Shown here: in pieces, positions 42,719 to 52,591 of the stretch | Position numbering within the stretch: the first letter of the stretch is position 1 | How the letters are laid out: every line of letters begins with the position of its first letter | From: Bradyrhizobium sp. CCBAU 53351 | Lineage (GTDB): Bacteria > Pseudomonadota > Alphaproteobacteria > Rhizobiales > Xanthobacteraceae | Assembly: GCF_015291745.1 (NCBI RefSeq) | Contig: NZ_CP030059.1 | Coordinates: forward strand, 6,847,501-6,911,500 | Direction: 5' to 3' | DNA: 64,000 nucleotides | Notes under the pieces: model-generated | The model's input: the letters and a program-made list of their open reading frames with translations, nothing else | Told to the model about the DNA's origin: nothing | Database searches by the model: none | Program-made: the position numbers and the translations under genes

Positions 42719-42872
42719 CCCCTCTCCCCTTGTGGGAGAGGGTGGCTCGCCGCAATTGCGGCGAGACGGGTGAGGGGTTCTCTCCGCGAGCGAATCTCTC
42801 GCGCCGAACTTGCGGAGACAGACCCCTCATCCGGCGCTTCGCGCCACCTTCTCCCACAAAGGGGGAGAAAGG
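42719..42872. repeat. long palindromic intergenic repeat, CTTCTCCC family (copy B)
   Basis: Outer CCCTCTCCCC-TTGT-GGGAGAGGG and CCTTCTCCCACAAAGGGGG hairpins flank GTGAGGGGTTCTCTCCGC...GGAGACAGACCCCTCAT. Same family as 34699-34850 but inverted. It sits between the convergent phnF and phnE2. Confidence 0.85.
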
Positions 42873-42879
42873 AAAAAAC

Positions 42880-43725
42880 TCAGGCCACCGCCCTACGCCC
42901 GATGATCGCAAAGCGCAGCTTGCCGGAGATGAAATCGATCGCGGCGACGGCAACCAAAATCATCAGGATCAGGAACGACACTTTCTGCCATTCCAGCACG
43001 CGGATCTGCTCGGCGAGCTGGAGGCCGATACCGCCGGCGCCGACGATGCCGATGATGGTGGCCGAGCGCGTGTTGGATTCGATGAAATACAGCACCTGGC
43101 CGGCGATGACAGGCAGCACCTGCGGCAGCAGGCCGAAGCGGATCTCGTGCAGCGGGCTGCCGCCGGAGGCGCGGATGCCCTCGACCTGCTTCTGGTCGGC
43201 GCCTTCGATCGCCTCCGAGAACAGCTTGCCGAACGCTCCGAAATCCGACACGGCGATGGCGAGCACGCCGGCGAACGGGCCGAGCCCGACGACGTTGATC
43301 CACACCAGCGCCCAGATCAGCGTGTCGACGCCGCGGATCGAGTCGAGAAAGCGACGGACCGGAAAGCGCAGGATGTTCGACGGCACCACGTTGCGCGCGG
43401 CCAGCAGGCTGACCGGCAACGCGAAGATTGCGGCGAGCGTCGTCCCCAGCAGCGCGATCGACAGCGTCTCGCCGAGCGCTTTCAGATAGATCGGCAGCGA
43501 GGAGCCGGGATCAGGCGGGATCATCATCAACGTGATCCAGCCGAGCTGGCTGAGGCCCGCGAAGAATCGCGACGGCGAGAAGTCGAGATCGACGAGGCCG
43601 TAAACGAGTACCGCAAAGGCCGCGACGATCATCGCGGGTATGGCGAGCCGCGCCGAGGCGGGCCGGTCGAACACATCAGGATAGCGCGCGCGAAGCGCCC
43701 GCGGATCGACCTCGTGCGGCGTCAC
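42880..43725 (-). CDS. phnE: PhnE2, phosphonate ABC transporter permease
   Basis: A 281-residue permease with six or so membrane helices. The EAA loop is seen in FSEAIEGADQKQVEGIRASG, and RRFLDSIRGVDTLIWALVWI is typical of PhnE. Its GTG start (43725) overlaps the stop of the first permease by 4 bases. Together with PhnE1, PhnC and PhnD it forms the phosphonate importer. Confidence 0.93.
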   Translation of the reverse strand: MTPHEVDPRALRARYPDVFDRPASARLAIPAMIVAAFAVLVYGLVDLDFSPSRFFAGLSQLGWITLMMIPPDPGSSLPIYLKALGETLSIALLGTTLAAIFALPVSLLAARNVVPSNILRFPVRRFLDSIRGVDTLIWALVWINVVGLGPFAGVLAIAVSDFGAFGKLFSEAIEGADQKQVEGIRASGGSPLHEIRFGLLPQVLPVIAGQVLYFIESNTRSATIIGIVGAGGIGLQLAEQIRVLEWQKVSFLILMILVAVAAIDFISGKLRFAIIGRRAVA

Positions 43726-44606
43726 GTCCGCGCCTCCTTGCCGAACAGGCGGCCGCGCAGCCAGCTGGTGGTGATGTCGATGATGAAAACCGCGATGATG
43801 ATGGTGAGCAGGATGGCGCTGACGTCCGAATAATAGAATTTGCGGATGGCTACGACGAGCTCCTGGCCGATGCCGCCGGCACCGACGAACCCCATGACGG
43901 AGGCTTCGCGGACGTTGATCTCGAAGCGCAGCAGTGCGTAGCTGGCATAGCCCGCCGTCACCTGCGGCACCACCGCGAAGCGCATGCAGGACAGCCAGCT
44001 GGCGCCGGTGGAGCGGATGCCCTCGACCGGCTTCATGTCGGCGTTCTCGACGATCTCCGAGAACAGCTTTCCGAGCGCGCCGGTCGAATGGATCGCGATC
44101 GCGAGCACGCCGGCCATCGGACCGAGCCCGAAGGCGATCACGAACACCAGCGCGAAGACGATGCCGGGAACGGTGCGGGCGAATTCGAGCAGGCGCCGGA
44201 CGACGAAGCGCAGCCAGGGCGCGGGCGAGGTGTTCTCGGCCGCGAAGAAATTGAGGCAAAATGCGACAGTCGCGCCGATCAGCGTGCCGACATAGGAGAT
44301 CAGCAGGGTCTCGCCCAGCATCTTCAGCCATTTGCGCCAGCCCCACAGCCACTCGCCGACATCGGTCCAGACGCGCTGGCCGCTGTCGAGCGTGAGGATG
44401 CGATCGAAATAGCTGACGAAATTGCCGAAATACGTGAACAGCGTGCGCAGATTCACTTCCGCGCCGATCGCGGCGAGAACCAGCGCCGCACCGAAGATCA
44501 CGATTCCCAGCAGCAGGCGGAGCCGCTTGCGCCCGACCGCCCGGCGATAGGCGGCGTCGAGCACGGCGAGCTGCTGGGCGGGGAGGATCGAAACCGCTGT
44601 CGTCAT
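43722..44606 (-). CDS. phnE: PhnE1, phosphonate ABC transporter permease
   Basis: A 294-residue permease. FSEIVENADMKPVEGIRSTG is the EAA loop, LLEFARTVPGIVFALVFVIA the preceding helix. The N-terminus is longer than that of PhnE2, with one extra helix (RLRLLLGIVIFGAALVLAAI). The two permeases are about equally distant in pattern, suggesting an old duplication and a heterodimeric channel. Confidence 0.93.
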   Translation of the reverse strand: MTTAVSILPAQQLAVLDAAYRRAVGRKRLRLLLGIVIFGAALVLAAIGAEVNLRTLFTYFGNFVSYFDRILTLDSGQRVWTDVGEWLWGWRKWLKMLGETLLISYVGTLIGATVAFCLNFFAAENTSPAPWLRFVVRRLLEFARTVPGIVFALVFVIAFGLGPMAGVLAIAIHSTGALGKLFSEIVENADMKPVEGIRSTGASWLSCMRFAVVPQVTAGYASYALLRFEINVREASVMGFVGAGGIGQELVVAIRKFYYSDVSAILLTIIIAVFIIDITTSWLRGRLFGKEART

Positions 44607-44676
44607 CGGCTTGAGATGGTCCCGTCGAAGAAAGAGCCGGGTCCAGGGACCCGGCTCAGGTGCGTTGTCCCGATAC

Positions 44677-45612
44677 TCAGGACGCCTTCTTCTTACGCAG
44701 CGCGTCGACGAACTTGATCAGCTCGATCGTGCCATCCCAGTCCTTGGTGGTGGCGTGGTTGAACCCCTTCTTCTGGCCGTCCTGGAGGCGATCGAACGCC
44801 GCCTTGTCCTTCGCCGGCGCGTCGAAAAAGGCCTTCGCGATGGCCGCCTTGGCGTCATCAGGCAGGTCGGAATTGTAGGCGTAGGGACCGTTGATGATCG
44901 GCGCCGACTTGTGGATGATCCGGAAGTCGTCCTTCTTCATCGCCGAGCCGTCGGCATTCTTCAGCATGCCCTTGGTCAACATCTGCGCCAGCGTCGAATC
45001 GTCGTCGGTGGTCCACTGGTTGGCCGCGACGTCGACCGTTCCTTGCGACAAGGCCAGCATCGCGTTCTCGTGGCTGCCGGTGAAGACGACCTTGCTGAAA
45101 TAGCCCTCGGCATCGTGGATGCCCATCTTGTCGAGCTCGAAGCGCGGCACGTTGTTGCCGGAGGTCGAGTTGGGATCGACGAGGCCGATGTTCTTGCCCT
45201 TGAGGTCGTCGATCTTCTTGTAGGCGCTGCTCGCCTTGACGAAGAACACCGAATAGTAGCCGGTGGAGCCGTCAGCGTTGATGTCGTTGGCGAAGGCGTC
45301 GGTCTTGACGCCGGTCAGGCGGGCACGCGCGAACGAGGCCGAGCCGTAGCTGGCGATGTGGATGTTGCCGGCGCGCTGGCCTTCGATCACCGCGGCATAG
45401 TCATTGGCGATGCGCAGCGTGACCTTCACGCCCAGCTCCTTCGAAAGGTAGCTCATGAACGGCGCCCAGCGCTCGGTGACGCCGGAAGCGTTCTCGGCCG
45501 GGACGACGGCGAAGGTCAGCTCGGGATATTTTGCCTTCCAGTCGTCGGCGGAGGCGGAGGCCGTGAACGCAAGCGCGGCGGCGCCGGCGAGAACCAGTCT
45601 GCGAGTGAACAT
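44677..45612 (-). CDS. phnD: PhnD, phosphonate-binding periplasmic protein
   Basis: A 311-residue exported binding protein. Signal peptide MFTRRLVLAGAAALAFTASA, cut near ASA-DD. Phosphonate-binding family segments: LTFAVVPAENASGVTERWAP, IASYGSASFARARLTGV, KGKNIGLVDPNSTSGNNVPR. ATG 45612 starts the signal peptide; a longer frame from 45648 does not fit. Confidence 0.95.
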   Translation of the reverse strand: MFTRRLVLAGAAALAFTASASADDWKAKYPELTFAVVPAENASGVTERWAPFMSYLSKELGVKVTLRIANDYAAVIEGQRAGNIHIASYGSASFARARLTGVKTDAFANDINADGSTGYYSVFFVKASSAYKKIDDLKGKNIGLVDPNSTSGNNVPRFELDKMGIHDAEGYFSKVVFTGSHENAMLALSQGTVDVAANQWTTDDDSTLAQMLTKGMLKNADGSAMKKDDFRIIHKSAPIINGPYAYNSDLPDDAKAAIAKAFFDAPAKDKAAFDRLQDGQKKGFNHATTKDWDGTIELIKFVDALRKKKAS

Positions 45613-45671
45613 GTTACCCTCTTCATCGGTTGGGGTCGGTTGACGCAAAGATTTGCAACTAAACGAATGGA

Positions 45672-46481
45672 TCAGGCGGCCGCGGCCGTTCCGAGCGCGG
45701 GCACGCCAGCGGGCGCTGGCACGGGCATCGCGCCCATGACGTCGGCGGCTTCGAGATCGTAGAGCTCACGGGCGACGTGGTCGGTCAGCGCGGACGGCGC
45801 GCCGTCGAACACCACGCGCCCCTGCGCCATGCCGATCAGGCGGTCGCAATAGCTGCGCGCCAGATCGAGCGAATGCAGGTTGCAGAGCACCGTGATGCCG
45901 AAATGCTTGTTGATGCGCAGCAGCGCATCCATCACGATCTTGGTGTTGCGCGGATCGAGCGAGGCGATCGGCTCGTCTGCAAGGATGATGTCGGGCTGCT
46001 GTACCAGCGCACGGGCGATCGCGACGCGCTGCTGCTGCCCCCCGGAGAGCTGGTCGGCGCGCTGCGCGGCGAGTGAAGCGATGTCGAACTGCTCGAGCGC
46101 CGACATAGCCAGCGCCTTGTCCTGCTCCGGCCAGGTTTGCGACAACGAGCGCCAGGCCGGCATCGTCGCAAGCCGCCCCATCAGGACATTGGTGAGGACA
46201 TCGAGCCGGCCGACCAGGTTGAACTGCTGGAAGATCATCGCCGAGCGCGCCCGCCATTGCCGCAGCTCCTTGCCGCGCAGCGCGGTGACGTCGATGCCGT
46301 CGAACAAGATCCGTCCCTCGGTCGGCGTCACCAGGCGGTTGATGCTCCGCAGCAGAGTCGACTTGCCGGCGCCGGACCGTCCGATCACACCGACGAAGCC
46401 GCCGGGGGAGATTTGAAACGAGGCGTCGTCCACCGCGGCTTTCGCGCCGAAGCGACACGTCAGACCATCCACCACCAGCAT
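45672..46481 (-). CDS. phnC: PhnC, phosphonate ABC transporter ATPase
   Basis: A 269-residue ABC ATPase. Walker [18 protein letters not shown], signature [19 protein letters not shown], Walker [15 protein letters not shown]. The insertion [20 protein letters not shown] is characteristic of PhnC. First gene of the phnCDE1E2 operon. A single good Pho half-site (CTGTCAC, minus strand, 46542-46536) lies upstream. Confidence 0.95.
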   Translation of the reverse strand: MLVVDGLTCRFGAKAAVDDASFQISPGGFVGVIGRSGAGKSTLLRSINRLVTPTEGRILFDGIDVTALRGKELRQWRARSAMIFQQFNLVGRLDVLTNVLMGRLATMPAWRSLSQTWPEQDKALAMSALEQFDIASLAAQRADQLSGGQQQRVAIARALVQQPDIILADEPIASLDPRNTKIVMDALLRINKHFGITVLCNLHSLDLARSYCDRLIGMAQGRVVFDGAPSALTDHVARELYDLEAADVMGAMPVPAPAGVPALGTAAAA

Positions 46482-46579
46482 GCAAGGCTCCAGATTAGCT
46501 GGGGCCCACCGCTAACGCCGGCGCTTAACACTTGTGTGACAGATGCGTTGCGATGCGGCGATCCTACACACCTCATCCC

Positions 46580-46608
46580 CTGTCATCGCCGCGTCATGAC
46601 ACCGTCAT
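46580..46608 (+). promoter_or_regulatory. triple Pho half-site array
   Basis: CTGTCAT (46580-46586), CGCC, GCGTCAT (46591-46597), GACA, CCGTCAT (46602-46608): three PhoB half-sites at an exact 11-base period. It lies 46 bases upstream of the acyltransferase gene and on the other side of the gap from phnC, so phosphate starvation probably induces these genes. Confidence 0.85.
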
Positions 46609-46653
46609 CAAGCCGATCGAAGAGGAACGCCCGCCTCGCATTTCGGATTCACC

Positions 46654-47313
46654 ATGGCCGCCAAAGCGCTTTCGGTCCTGCCGACCATCGATCCCTCGGC
46701 CAAGCTGCACGAGACCCGGCTCGGCGCCTACACCGAGGTCGGCGCGCGCACGATCCTGCAGGAGGTGGCGATGGGCGATTACTCCTATGTCGTGAACGAC
46801 GCCCAGATCACCTACACCACCATCGGAAAGTTCTGCTCGATCGCGGCAATGACGCGGATCAATCCCGGCAATCATCCGATGCACCGCGCGACGCAGGCGC
46901 ATTTCACCTATCGGTCCAGCGCCTATTTCGAAGGCGAGAGCGACGATGCCGATTTCTTCGACTGGCGGCGGCAGCATCACGTTCATATCGGCCACGATGT
47001 CTGGATCGGCCACGGCGCGATCGTGCTGCCGGGCCGCGACGTCGGCACCGGCGCGGTGATCGCGGCCGGCGCTGTCGTGACCAAGGACGTTCCGGCCTAC
47101 ACCATCGTCGCCGGCAATCCGGCCCGCATCGTGCGGCGGCGGTTCTCCGAGGACGTCGCCGGAAGGCTCGCGCGGCTCGCCTGGTGGGACTGGGATCACG
47201 ACAAATTGCGTGAAGCGCTGCCCGATTTCCGCAAGCTCGGGATTGAAGATTTCCTCTCGACGTATGAAGCACAGGCAGCTTCCCCTGCAAGCAAGCAAAG
47301 CGCGGTCGCGTGA
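46654..47313 (+). CDS. phosphonate-operon hexapeptide-repeat acetyltransferase
   Basis: A 219-residue left-handed beta-helix acyltransferase. Hexapeptide repeats appear as [20 protein letters not shown] and [20 protein letters not shown], then [20 protein letters not shown]. It matches the phosphonate-metabolism transferase family found in C-P lyase clusters and could acetylate aminoalkylphosphonates (as PhnO does in E. coli, with a different fold). The next gene overlaps by 4 bases (GTGA). Confidence 0.88.
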   Translation: MAAKALSVLPTIDPSAKLHETRLGAYTEVGARTILQEVAMGDYSYVVNDAQITYTTIGKFCSIAAMTRINPGNHPMHRATQAHFTYRSSAYFEGESDDADFFDWRRQHHVHIGHDVWIGHGAIVLPGRDVGTGAVIAAGAVVTKDVPAYTIVAGNPARIVRRRFSEDVAGRLARLAWWDWDHDKLREALPDFRKLGIEDFLSTYEAQAASPASKQSAVA

Positions 47314-48503
47314 CAGACATTTTCCTTGAAGGCGGCCGGGCCCTGGTCGGCACTGAAATCGTCGAAACGTCATTGGCGGTGTCCGGGCAGGACATCGCAG
47401 AAGTGGGCGCCTCGCGCGGCCGGACCCGGCTGGCGATCGACGCCCGGGGCCTGCTGGTGCTGCCCGGCATCGTCGACCTTCACGGCGATGCCTTCGAGCG
47501 CCAGATGATGCCGCGCGCCGGCGTCGACTTCCCGATCGACGTCGCGCTCGCCGACAGCGACCGCCAGGCGATCAGCAACGGCATCACCACCGTATTTCAC
47601 GCCACGACCTGTTCGTGGGAGCCGGGCCTGCGCAGCAGCGACAATGCGCGCGGGCTGATGGAGGCGATCGAGCGGCAGCGCCCGCAATTCGCCGCCGACA
47701 CCCGCTTCCATCTCAGGCACGAAACCTACAATCTCGAGGCCGAGACCGAGATCGCACAATGGCTCAGCGAGGGTCGTGTCGACCTGTTCGCCTTCAACGA
47801 CCACATGGACGGCACGGTCGCCGACATGGCCAAGCCGCGCAAGCGCAACCGCATGGTGGAGCGCACCGGGCTGTCGGGCGAAGAATTCGACCGGCTGGTC
47901 GAGCGCGTGGTCTCGCGTGCCGACGAGGTGCCCGCTTCGGTGTCGCGGCTGGCCGCCACGGCCCGCGCGGCCGAGGTGCGGATGCTCTCGCACGATGACG
48001 CGACGCCGGCGATGCGCCGGGAGTTTCGCGAGCTCGGCGCCGACATCGCGGAGTTTCCGATCAACGAGGAAACGGCGCAGGCGGCGGCGAGCCATGGCGA
48101 CGCCATCGTCTATGGCGCGCCGAACGTCGTGCGCGGCGGCAGCCACACCGGCTGGACCAGGGCCTCCGACATGATCGCCAAGGGGCTCTGCTCGGTGCTG
48201 GCCTCTGACTATTATTATCCCGCGCAGCTGCTCGCCGCGTTCCGGCTCGCTGCCGATGGCGTGCTGCCGCTGACGAAAGCCTGGGATCTGATCTCGGCCG
48301 GGCCCGCACGCGCGACCGGCCTTGTCGATCGCGGTGTGCTCGCCGAAGGCCGCCGCGCAGATATCCTGCTGGTCGACGACGGCGTGCCGCTGCGGCCGCG
48401 GCTGATCGCGGTGATCTCGGGCGGCAAGCTCGTGCATCTCACCGATGCGACACGGCTGCTCACCGCGGCAGCGACGCCGCGCGAGGCTGTCGTTGCGGCG
48501 TAA
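47310..48503 (+). CDS. second PhnM-like amidohydrolase
   Basis: A 397-residue paralogue of PhnM. The first metal motif is [17 protein letters not shown] instead of the HTDHLEAH of the first copy: His and Asp are kept, the rest changed. Later segments are [41 protein letters not shown] and [14 protein letters not shown]. The substrate may differ, for example another ribosyl phosphonate or a phosphate ester. The start is a GTG overlapping the acyltransferase stop. Confidence 0.88.
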   Translation: MTDIFLEGGRALVGTEIVETSLAVSGQDIAEVGASRGRTRLAIDARGLLVLPGIVDLHGDAFERQMMPRAGVDFPIDVALADSDRQAISNGITTVFHATTCSWEPGLRSSDNARGLMEAIERQRPQFAADTRFHLRHETYNLEAETEIAQWLSEGRVDLFAFNDHMDGTVADMAKPRKRNRMVERTGLSGEEFDRLVERVVSRADEVPASVSRLAATARAAEVRMLSHDDATPAMRREFRELGADIAEFPINEETAQAAASHGDAIVYGAPNVVRGGSHTGWTRASDMIAKGLCSVLASDYYYPAQLLAAFRLAADGVLPLTKAWDLISAGPARATGLVDRGVLAEGRRADILLVDDGVPLRPRLIAVISGGKLVHLTDATRLLTAAATPREAVVAA

Positions 48504-48521
48504 ATTGGTTATGCTGAGGCA

Positions 48522-49220
48522 ATGACAGGTTTTCCCCGCTACGCGATCTATTTTGCCGCCGGCAGCGACAGCGCCCTCTCCCGCTTCGGCGCCGAGTTGC
48601 TTGGCTATGATGCCTATACCGGCAGCGAACTGGGCTTTCCCGCGGACGCAGTGCGCGTCGCCCCGGACTGGCGCGACGTCAGCGCCGATCCCCGCAAATA
48701 CGGCTTTCACGGCACGCTGAAGGCGCCGATGGCGCTGGCATCAGGCAAGACCGAGGCCGAGTTGATGAACGCATGCGCGGCATTCGCCGGCAAGGCGCGG
48801 CCCCTCCCCCTGATCCGGCCGGTCGTCGATTCCATCAGCGGCTTCATCGCCGTCATTCCGGCCGAGCCGGTCGATGCGCTGCAGCAGCTCGCCGCCGATT
48901 GCGTCCGCGAATTCGATTCGTTTCGCGCCGAGCTGACGGCCGAGGACCGCGCACGGCGCAGACCCGACAAGCTGAGCGAACGGCAGCGCGACCATCTCGA
49001 CCGCTGGGGCTACCCTTACGTGATGGAAGAGTTCCGCTTCCACATGACGCTGACCGGGCGGTTGGATGCGGAACGGCGCGGGCCGATCCTGGAGATGCTG
49101 GGAGCGCGGTTTGCGACTCTCGAAATCGAGACGCTCGAAATCGACCGCATCGCGTTGTTCAAGCAGGATGATGCGAAGGCAAGATTCCGCATCATCGGCG
49201 AATGGGTCTTGGCGCGTTAG
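48522..49220 (+). CDS. DUF1045 phosphonate-operon protein, 2H-phosphoesterase-like
   Basis: A 232-residue protein of the phosphonate-metabolism family DUF1045. Two H-x-T motifs are seen: YGFHGTLKAPM near residue 65 and FRFHMTLTG near 175, the signature of 2H phosphoesterases, which open cyclic phosphodiesters. The C-P lyase product is a 1,2-cyclic phosphate, and no phnP is present, so this protein is a likely replacement for PhnP (inference). It ends the acyltransferase-PhnM2 operon. Confidence 0.88.
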   Translation: MTGFPRYAIYFAAGSDSALSRFGAELLGYDAYTGSELGFPADAVRVAPDWRDVSADPRKYGFHGTLKAPMALASGKTEAELMNACAAFAGKARPLPLIRPVVDSISGFIAVIPAEPVDALQQLAADCVREFDSFRAELTAEDRARRRPDKLSERQRDHLDRWGYPYVMEEFRFHMTLTGRLDAERRGPILEMLGARFATLEIETLEIDRIALFKQDDAKARFRIIGEWVLAR

Positions 49221-49242
49221 CCGAGATCTCCCGGCAGGCTCC

Positions 49243-49328
49243 GTCATTGCGAGCGCAGCGTAGGAATCCAGAGTCTTTCCGCGGAGTCAGTCTGGATTGC
49301 TTCGTCGCAAGGGCTCCTTGCAATGACG
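49243..49328. repeat. short inverted repeat, GTCATTGCGAG family
   Basis: GTCATTGCGAG (49243-49253) and its near complement CTCCTTGCAATGAC close a palindrome with AATCCAGAGTC...AGTCTGGATTGC inside. A frequent REP-like type. It fills the gap between two convergent genes and could end transcription. Confidence 0.75.
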
Positions 49329-49338
49329 GTGGAGAGGC

Positions 49339-50277
49339 TTACTTCCCCCACCTGAGTGCCAGCGCATCGCGCTCTTTCGCCAGCTCCAGCAATCCCGCCC
49401 TTGCCGCCGGATGCAGCGGCTGCAGCGGGTGGCGCACGGCGTCCGATTTGATCACGCCGCCGGCCTGCATCATGACCTTGCAGGCGATCAGGCCGCATTG
49501 ACGGTTCTCGTAATTGATCAACGGCAGCCAGCGTTCATAGGCGGCCTTCGCCTTCTCGCGGTCACCGGCGAAATAGGGATCGACGATCTGGCGGATGCCG
49601 TCGGGATAGCCGCCGCCGGTCATCGCGCCGGTGGCGCCGGCGTCGAGATCGGCGAGCAGCGTGATCGCCTCCTCGCCGTCCCACGGGCCCTCGATGTCCT
49701 TGCCGCCCGCCTCGATCAGGCTGCGCAGCTTGGCCGCGGCGAAGGGCACCTCGATCTTGAAGTAGCGAATGTTGGAGAAGTCGTGCGCCAGCCGCGCCAG
49801 CAGCTCGACCGACAGCGGCGTGCCGGCCACCGGTGCGTCTTGGATCATGATCGGAATGTCGATCGCGCCCGAGAGCACCTTGAAGAATTCGACGATGCCT
49901 TTCTCGGGCACGCGGAAAGTGGCGCCGTGATAGGGCGGCATCACCATCACCATGGCCGCGCCCGCCGCTTCGGCCTGCTTGCTGCGCGCGGCGCAGACGG
50001 CCGAGCTGAAATGGGTGGTGGTGACGATCACGGGAACCCGGCCCGCGACATGCTCCAGCACCGCATGCATCACGGTCTCGCGCTCGGCATCGGTGAGCAC
50101 GAACTGCTCGGAGAAATTGGCGAGGATGCAGATGCCGTTCGAGCCGGCGTCGAGCATGAAATCGATGCAGCGGCGCTGGCCCTCGAGATCGAGCTCGCCG
50201 CGCTCGTCGAAGATGGTGGGCGCGACCGGAAACACGCCGCGATAGGGGCGCTGGGCCTTGTGTGGGGTGACCGGCAT
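49339..50277 (-). CDS. dihydrodipicolinate synthase family lyase (1)
   Basis: A 312-residue DapA-fold aldolase/dehydratase. The Schiff-base Lys is in IRYFKIEVPF; the Tyr is in MVMPPYHGATF. The strand usually bearing GTTGE reads CILANFSEQFVL, so it is not DapA itself. It may act on a sugar acid or a proline derivative. ATG 50277 is preferred, with GGAG 6 bases upstream; an ATG at 50289 has no ribosome site. It is alone. Confidence 0.85.
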   Translation of the reverse strand: MPVTPHKAQRPYRGVFPVAPTIFDERGELDLEGQRRCIDFMLDAGSNGICILANFSEQFVLTDAERETVMHAVLEHVAGRVPVIVTTTHFSSAVCAARSKQAEAAGAAMVMVMPPYHGATFRVPEKGIVEFFKVLSGAIDIPIMIQDAPVAGTPLSVELLARLAHDFSNIRYFKIEVPFAAAKLRSLIEAGGKDIEGPWDGEEAITLLADLDAGATGAMTGGGYPDGIRQIVDPYFAGDREKAKAAYERWLPLINYENRQCGLIACKVMMQAGGVIKSDAVRHPLQPLHPAARAGLLELAKERDALALRWGK

Positions 50278-50404
50278 CGAATTCTCCATCCCTGATGTCT
50301 TACGTCTGTCGCCGCAAATGTGATGCTGCGGCACAGATGTACCCGCCGAGCGGATCGGCGGCAATGCCGAACGCACGACGTCAGGATGGAAGAATGAGGC
50401 GGAA

Positions 50405-52486
50405 CTACGCGGTCTTCACCGCGCCCAGGAAGCCCTCGACCGCGACGCGGAGACGATCGGCGTCGGCCGACATTTTCTTGACGGATTCCGACAACACCGT
50501 GCCGGCGTTGCCGGTCTCCTGGTTGAGCCTTGCAACGCTGCCGATGGTGTCGGTGACCTCGCGGGTGCCTTGCGCGGCCTGCTGGAAGTTGCGCGAGATC
50601 TCGGTGGTCGCGGCGCGCTGCTGCTCGACGGCGGCGGCAATCGCCGTCATCTTCTCGTCGATTCCGCCGATAGCGCCGCCGATCGAACGGATGGCTGCGA
50701 CCGCCTGGCCCGTCGCGCCCTGGATCTCCGCGACCTGACGCGAGATCTCTTCCGTCGCGGTCGCGGTCTGGGAGGCGAGGCTCTTGACCTCGCCGGCAAC
50801 CACGGCGAAACCGCGGCCGGCCTCGCCCGCACGCGCGGCCTCGATGGTGGCGTTCAAGGCCAGAAGGTTGGTCTGGCCGGCGATGGCGTTGATCATCTTC
50901 ACGACCTCACCGATGCGGCTTGCGGTCTGGTCGAGGATCTCGACCGTCGCGTTGGTCTGCTCGGCCTGCGATACGGCTTCACGGGCCTCGCGGGCGCTGG
51001 CCTGCACCTGCGCGGAAATCTCGCCGACGGACGCGGAGAGTTCTTCGGTCGCCGCCGCGATGGTCTCCAGGTTGTTGGTGGCCTGCTCGGCGGCGGAGGA
51101 GACGGCGGCGGTCTGGCTGCTCGATTGCGACACCAGCGAGCGCACGCCGGTCGCGGTGGCATCGAGCTCCCGCGTCGAGGCCGCAACGCTCTGGATCACC
51201 GCCTGAACCGTATCGTCGAAGCTGCGGCATGCGGAATCGACGGTGCCGGAGCGGGCGAGCTGCAGCGCCTGCTGCGATTGGCGCTCATGGCCCAGACGCT
51301 CGGCGGTCGCCGCGCTCTCGCGCAGGCTTTCGAGCGCGGCGGCCATGGTGCCGAACTCGTCAGGATGCCGGGATTGCGGCACCGGCGTCGCATAATCGTG
51401 CGCGCTGATGCGGGCGATGGCGTCGAGGATGGCGCGCACCGGGCGCATCAGGCGAGTGCGTACCACGAACACGCCGGCCAAAGTCACGGCCAGGGCGAGC
51501 AGGAACGCGAGCGACTGCACGATGAGATTGGTGAGGGCCTTGGCCTGAACCATCTCGGCACGCGCGATCGACTGGTCGAGCGCCTTGTTGGCGACCGCGA
51601 CGATGGACGTGAAGGGCGACTGACACAGCGCGTTCCATTCGGAGGCGGGCATCGCCGGTTTACCGCTGCCGTCGAAGTTCTTGCCGAGCTCGCCGATCTG
51701 CTTGAGGGCCGCGTCGGTTTTGCCCCGTGCTTCCTTCGCCGCGTTGGTCAGATCCGACGTCACGTCGGGCGCGGCGAGCAGTTCCTCCATCCCCGTCCAT
51801 CCGGCGGTGACGATGCCGTTCCAGCTTGCCACGGTCTGCTTCTGGGACTCGTCGAGCGGCTTGCTGGCATTGACGTTCGGACGCAGGGTCGAGCATTGGA
51901 TGCCGTAGCGGTCGCGCACCTGCCAGGCGAGGCGGCGGACCTGAATCATGCGCGCGATGAAGGGATCGTTCATCCAGGCGCGGTTGGACACGGCGGTCGA
52001 GGCGAGATTCGCCGTGTCGATCACCTTGGTGACGGAATCGTACCAGACGCCAGTGCGCTCCATCTTGCGCTCGGCACGCGGCAGCTTCGCCTCGTCGTAG
52101 AACAGCTGGAACTTCGGCGCGGCCTCGCTCCAGCGCTGCTTGAGGGTGCCGGCAAGCTCGTCGCGCCGGGCAAATTCGACGGTGGAGAGCGCCGCGACAA
52201 TGGCCTCATAGCCCGCCTGTTCGGCCTTCTCCGCCGCCTCCAGCTTGGGCCGGGCGTTGTCCTCGCCGAGCAGCGCGCTCTGGGCGTCGCCGCGATTGGT
52301 GCGCAGCGCAAGCACGCCCTGGAAGATAGCCTTGTCGGCAGCCGCGAGCCGCTCGGTCTCCAGACTGTCACTGTAGCGACCGAGGGCGCCGAACATCTGG
52401 ATCGCCGTGCTGGTCAAGGCACCGATGGCCAGAAGCGCCATCAAGCCCAGCAGGAGCTTGCTTACCGATTTCTTAAGAATTGACAT
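50405..52486 (-). CDS. methyl-accepting chemotaxis protein
   Basis: A 693-residue chemoreceptor. TM1 is at about 9-32 ([20 protein letters not shown]), a large periplasmic domain spans about 35-315, TM2 lies near 325-345 ([20 protein letters not shown]), followed by HAMP and a long helical signalling domain. The hairpin tip is [20 protein letters not shown], followed by [16 protein letters not shown]. No C-terminal CheR tether pentapeptide. The ligand is unknown. No che genes are adjacent. Confidence 0.95.
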   Translation of the reverse strand: MSILKKSVSKLLLGLMALLAIGALTSTAIQMFGALGRYSDSLETERLAAADKAIFQGVLALRTNRGDAQSALLGEDNARPKLEAAEKAEQAGYEAIVAALSTVEFARRDELAGTLKQRWSEAAPKFQLFYDEAKLPRAERKMERTGVWYDSVTKVIDTANLASTAVSNRAWMNDPFIARMIQVRRLAWQVRDRYGIQCSTLRPNVNASKPLDESQKQTVASWNGIVTAGWTGMEELLAAPDVTSDLTNAAKEARGKTDAALKQIGELGKNFDGSGKPAMPASEWNALCQSPFTSIVAVANKALDQSIARAEMVQAKALTNLIVQSLAFLLALAVTLAGVFVVRTRLMRPVRAILDAIARISAHDYATPVPQSRHPDEFGTMAAALESLRESAATAERLGHERQSQQALQLARSGTVDSACRSFDDTVQAVIQSVAASTRELDATATGVRSLVSQSSSQTAAVSSAAEQATNNLETIAAATEELSASVGEISAQVQASAREAREAVSQAEQTNATVEILDQTASRIGEVVKMINAIAGQTNLLALNATIEAARAGEAGRGFAVVAGEVKSLASQTATATEEISRQVAEIQGATGQAVAAIRSIGGAIGGIDEKMTAIAAAVEQQRAATTEISRNFQQAAQGTREVTDTIGSVARLNQETGNAGTVLSESVKKMSADADRLRVAVEGFLGAVKTA

Positions 52487-52591
52487 GGGCCAAGGGACCT
52501 ACTCTTCACGAGTGGCCACCTTGTACCGTCACATGCCAAAAGTCCGTTAAGCTTGTGTCAAATGTTAATCGCCGCCCCTCGGGCCGCCATT

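Noticed and set aside
50570..52483. 637-codon frame antisense to the chemoreceptor
   Set aside because: Gly/Arg/Leu-rich product with no domain; the chemoreceptor on the other strand is certain.
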